From Rhodospirillaceae bacterium (GTDB taxonomy: Bacteria > Pseudomonadota > Alphaproteobacteria > Bin65): a stretch of 64,000 nt of DNA. Below are positions 63,845-64,000 of the stretch, in pieces. The stretch spans positions 310,001 to 374,000 of the forward strand of contig JAPPLJ010000030.1 in assembly GCA_028819475.1 (NCBI GenBank). Direction: 5' to 3'. The position numbers were made by a program, and so were the translations under genes. How positions within the stretch are numbered: the first letter of the stretch is position 1; each line of letters starts with the position of its first letter. The notes under the pieces are model-generated. The model searched no databases. It had not been told where the DNA came from and worked only from the letters and a program-made list of their open reading frames with translations.

Positions 63845-64000
63845 GGGACCCGTCCCGCGGCGGCGAGCGCGCCGTCGGCCGGCTGGCGGACGTTCGAAAT
63901 TGCTGCTGCGGAATCCGGATCCTGCTCCGGCGGCGGCGCGGCGGCGGCGATGCCCTTGCGCGGATCGAAGGCGTCGCGCACCGCCTCGCCGATGAACACG
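63841..64000 (-). CDS. yejE: Peptide ABC transporter permease (YejE/DppC-type), C-terminal end
   Basis: The last 52 codons of a permease are seen, beginning VFIGEAVRDAFDPRK, the conserved C-terminal helix end of OppC/DppC/YejE proteins. They continue into an Ala/Pro-rich tail. The start and the membrane helices are beyond the window. The stop overlaps the start of yejF, so both form one operon. Confidence 0.85.
   Translation of the reverse strand, partial: VFIGEAVRDAFDPRKGIAAAAPPPEQDPDSAAAISNVRQPADGALAAAGRVP

Overview
The window is very GC-rich throughout and densely coded on both strands. It looks like the chromosome of a free-living or host-associated alphaproteobacterium, probably Rhodospirillales-like. 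The reasons are the order mdh-sucC-sucD-sucA-odhB, an Irr-type Fur regulator with ICE-like sites, a DUF2852 protein, the ComF/glutaredoxin/nitrilase block next to an NDUFAF5-like methyltransferase, and an FbpA-like iron-binding protein behind a Fur box. No prophage, insertion sequence, rRNA or CRISPR array is visible. Both edges cut genes: an iron ABC transporter binding protein at the left and a YejE-like permease at the right.

Layout. 1-6 kb: iron transport, O-acetylhomoserine sulfhydrylase with an alpha/beta hydrolase, a Doc-type toxin locus, a CnoX-like thioredoxin, a ProXp-type editing deacylase and tRNA-Gly(GCC). 6-15 kb: leuB faces a TCA operon read leftwards (mdh, sucC, sucD, sucA, odhB). 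15-24 kb: small-molecule enzymes (class II aldolase, flavin reductase, FAD oxidoreductase, nitronate monooxygenase, creatininase), the ATPase ZapE, a membrane-anchored nuclease and an exported ankyrin-repeat protein. 24-29 kb: an aromatic hydroxylase, a drug/metabolite exporter, an NDUFS6-like zinc protein, a fumarylacetoacetase-like enzyme and an MFS carrier. 29-37 kb: a PIN/Phd toxin-antitoxin pair, a cation-efflux protein, a TetR regulator divergent from a class III aminotransferase, and an iron/peroxide module (Irr, rubrerythrin, Fe-S reductase). 37-46 kb: a second PIN toxin locus with an iterated operator, pheT without pheS, an NDUFAF5-like methyltransferase, polyphosphate kinase 2, ComF, glutaredoxin and a nitrilase. 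46-64 kb: envelope glycosyltransferases, uvrB, tag, clpB, a broken HigBA locus set among repeat elements, an amidase, a peroxiredoxin, a leucyl aminopeptidase, a hydroxyacid dehydrogenase and a peptide ABC transporter.

Several genes fit together as circuits. Fur and Irr type sites sit at iron uptake and rubrerythrin genes respectively. Two copies of one 19-bp palindrome bracket the aminotransferase beside its likely TetR regulator. Three direct and one inverted copies of a 9-bp word precede an AbrB/PIN operon at a helical-phase spacing. Four toxin-antitoxin loci lie within about 50 kb, and one of them (higBA) has lost most of its toxin where a nested inverted-repeat element begins. I see no clear-cut unknown defence or biosynthetic system. 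The least explained items are the palindromes, the nested repeat element, the ankyrin protein's cysteine-containing tail and the Doc gene that lacks a normal start codon.
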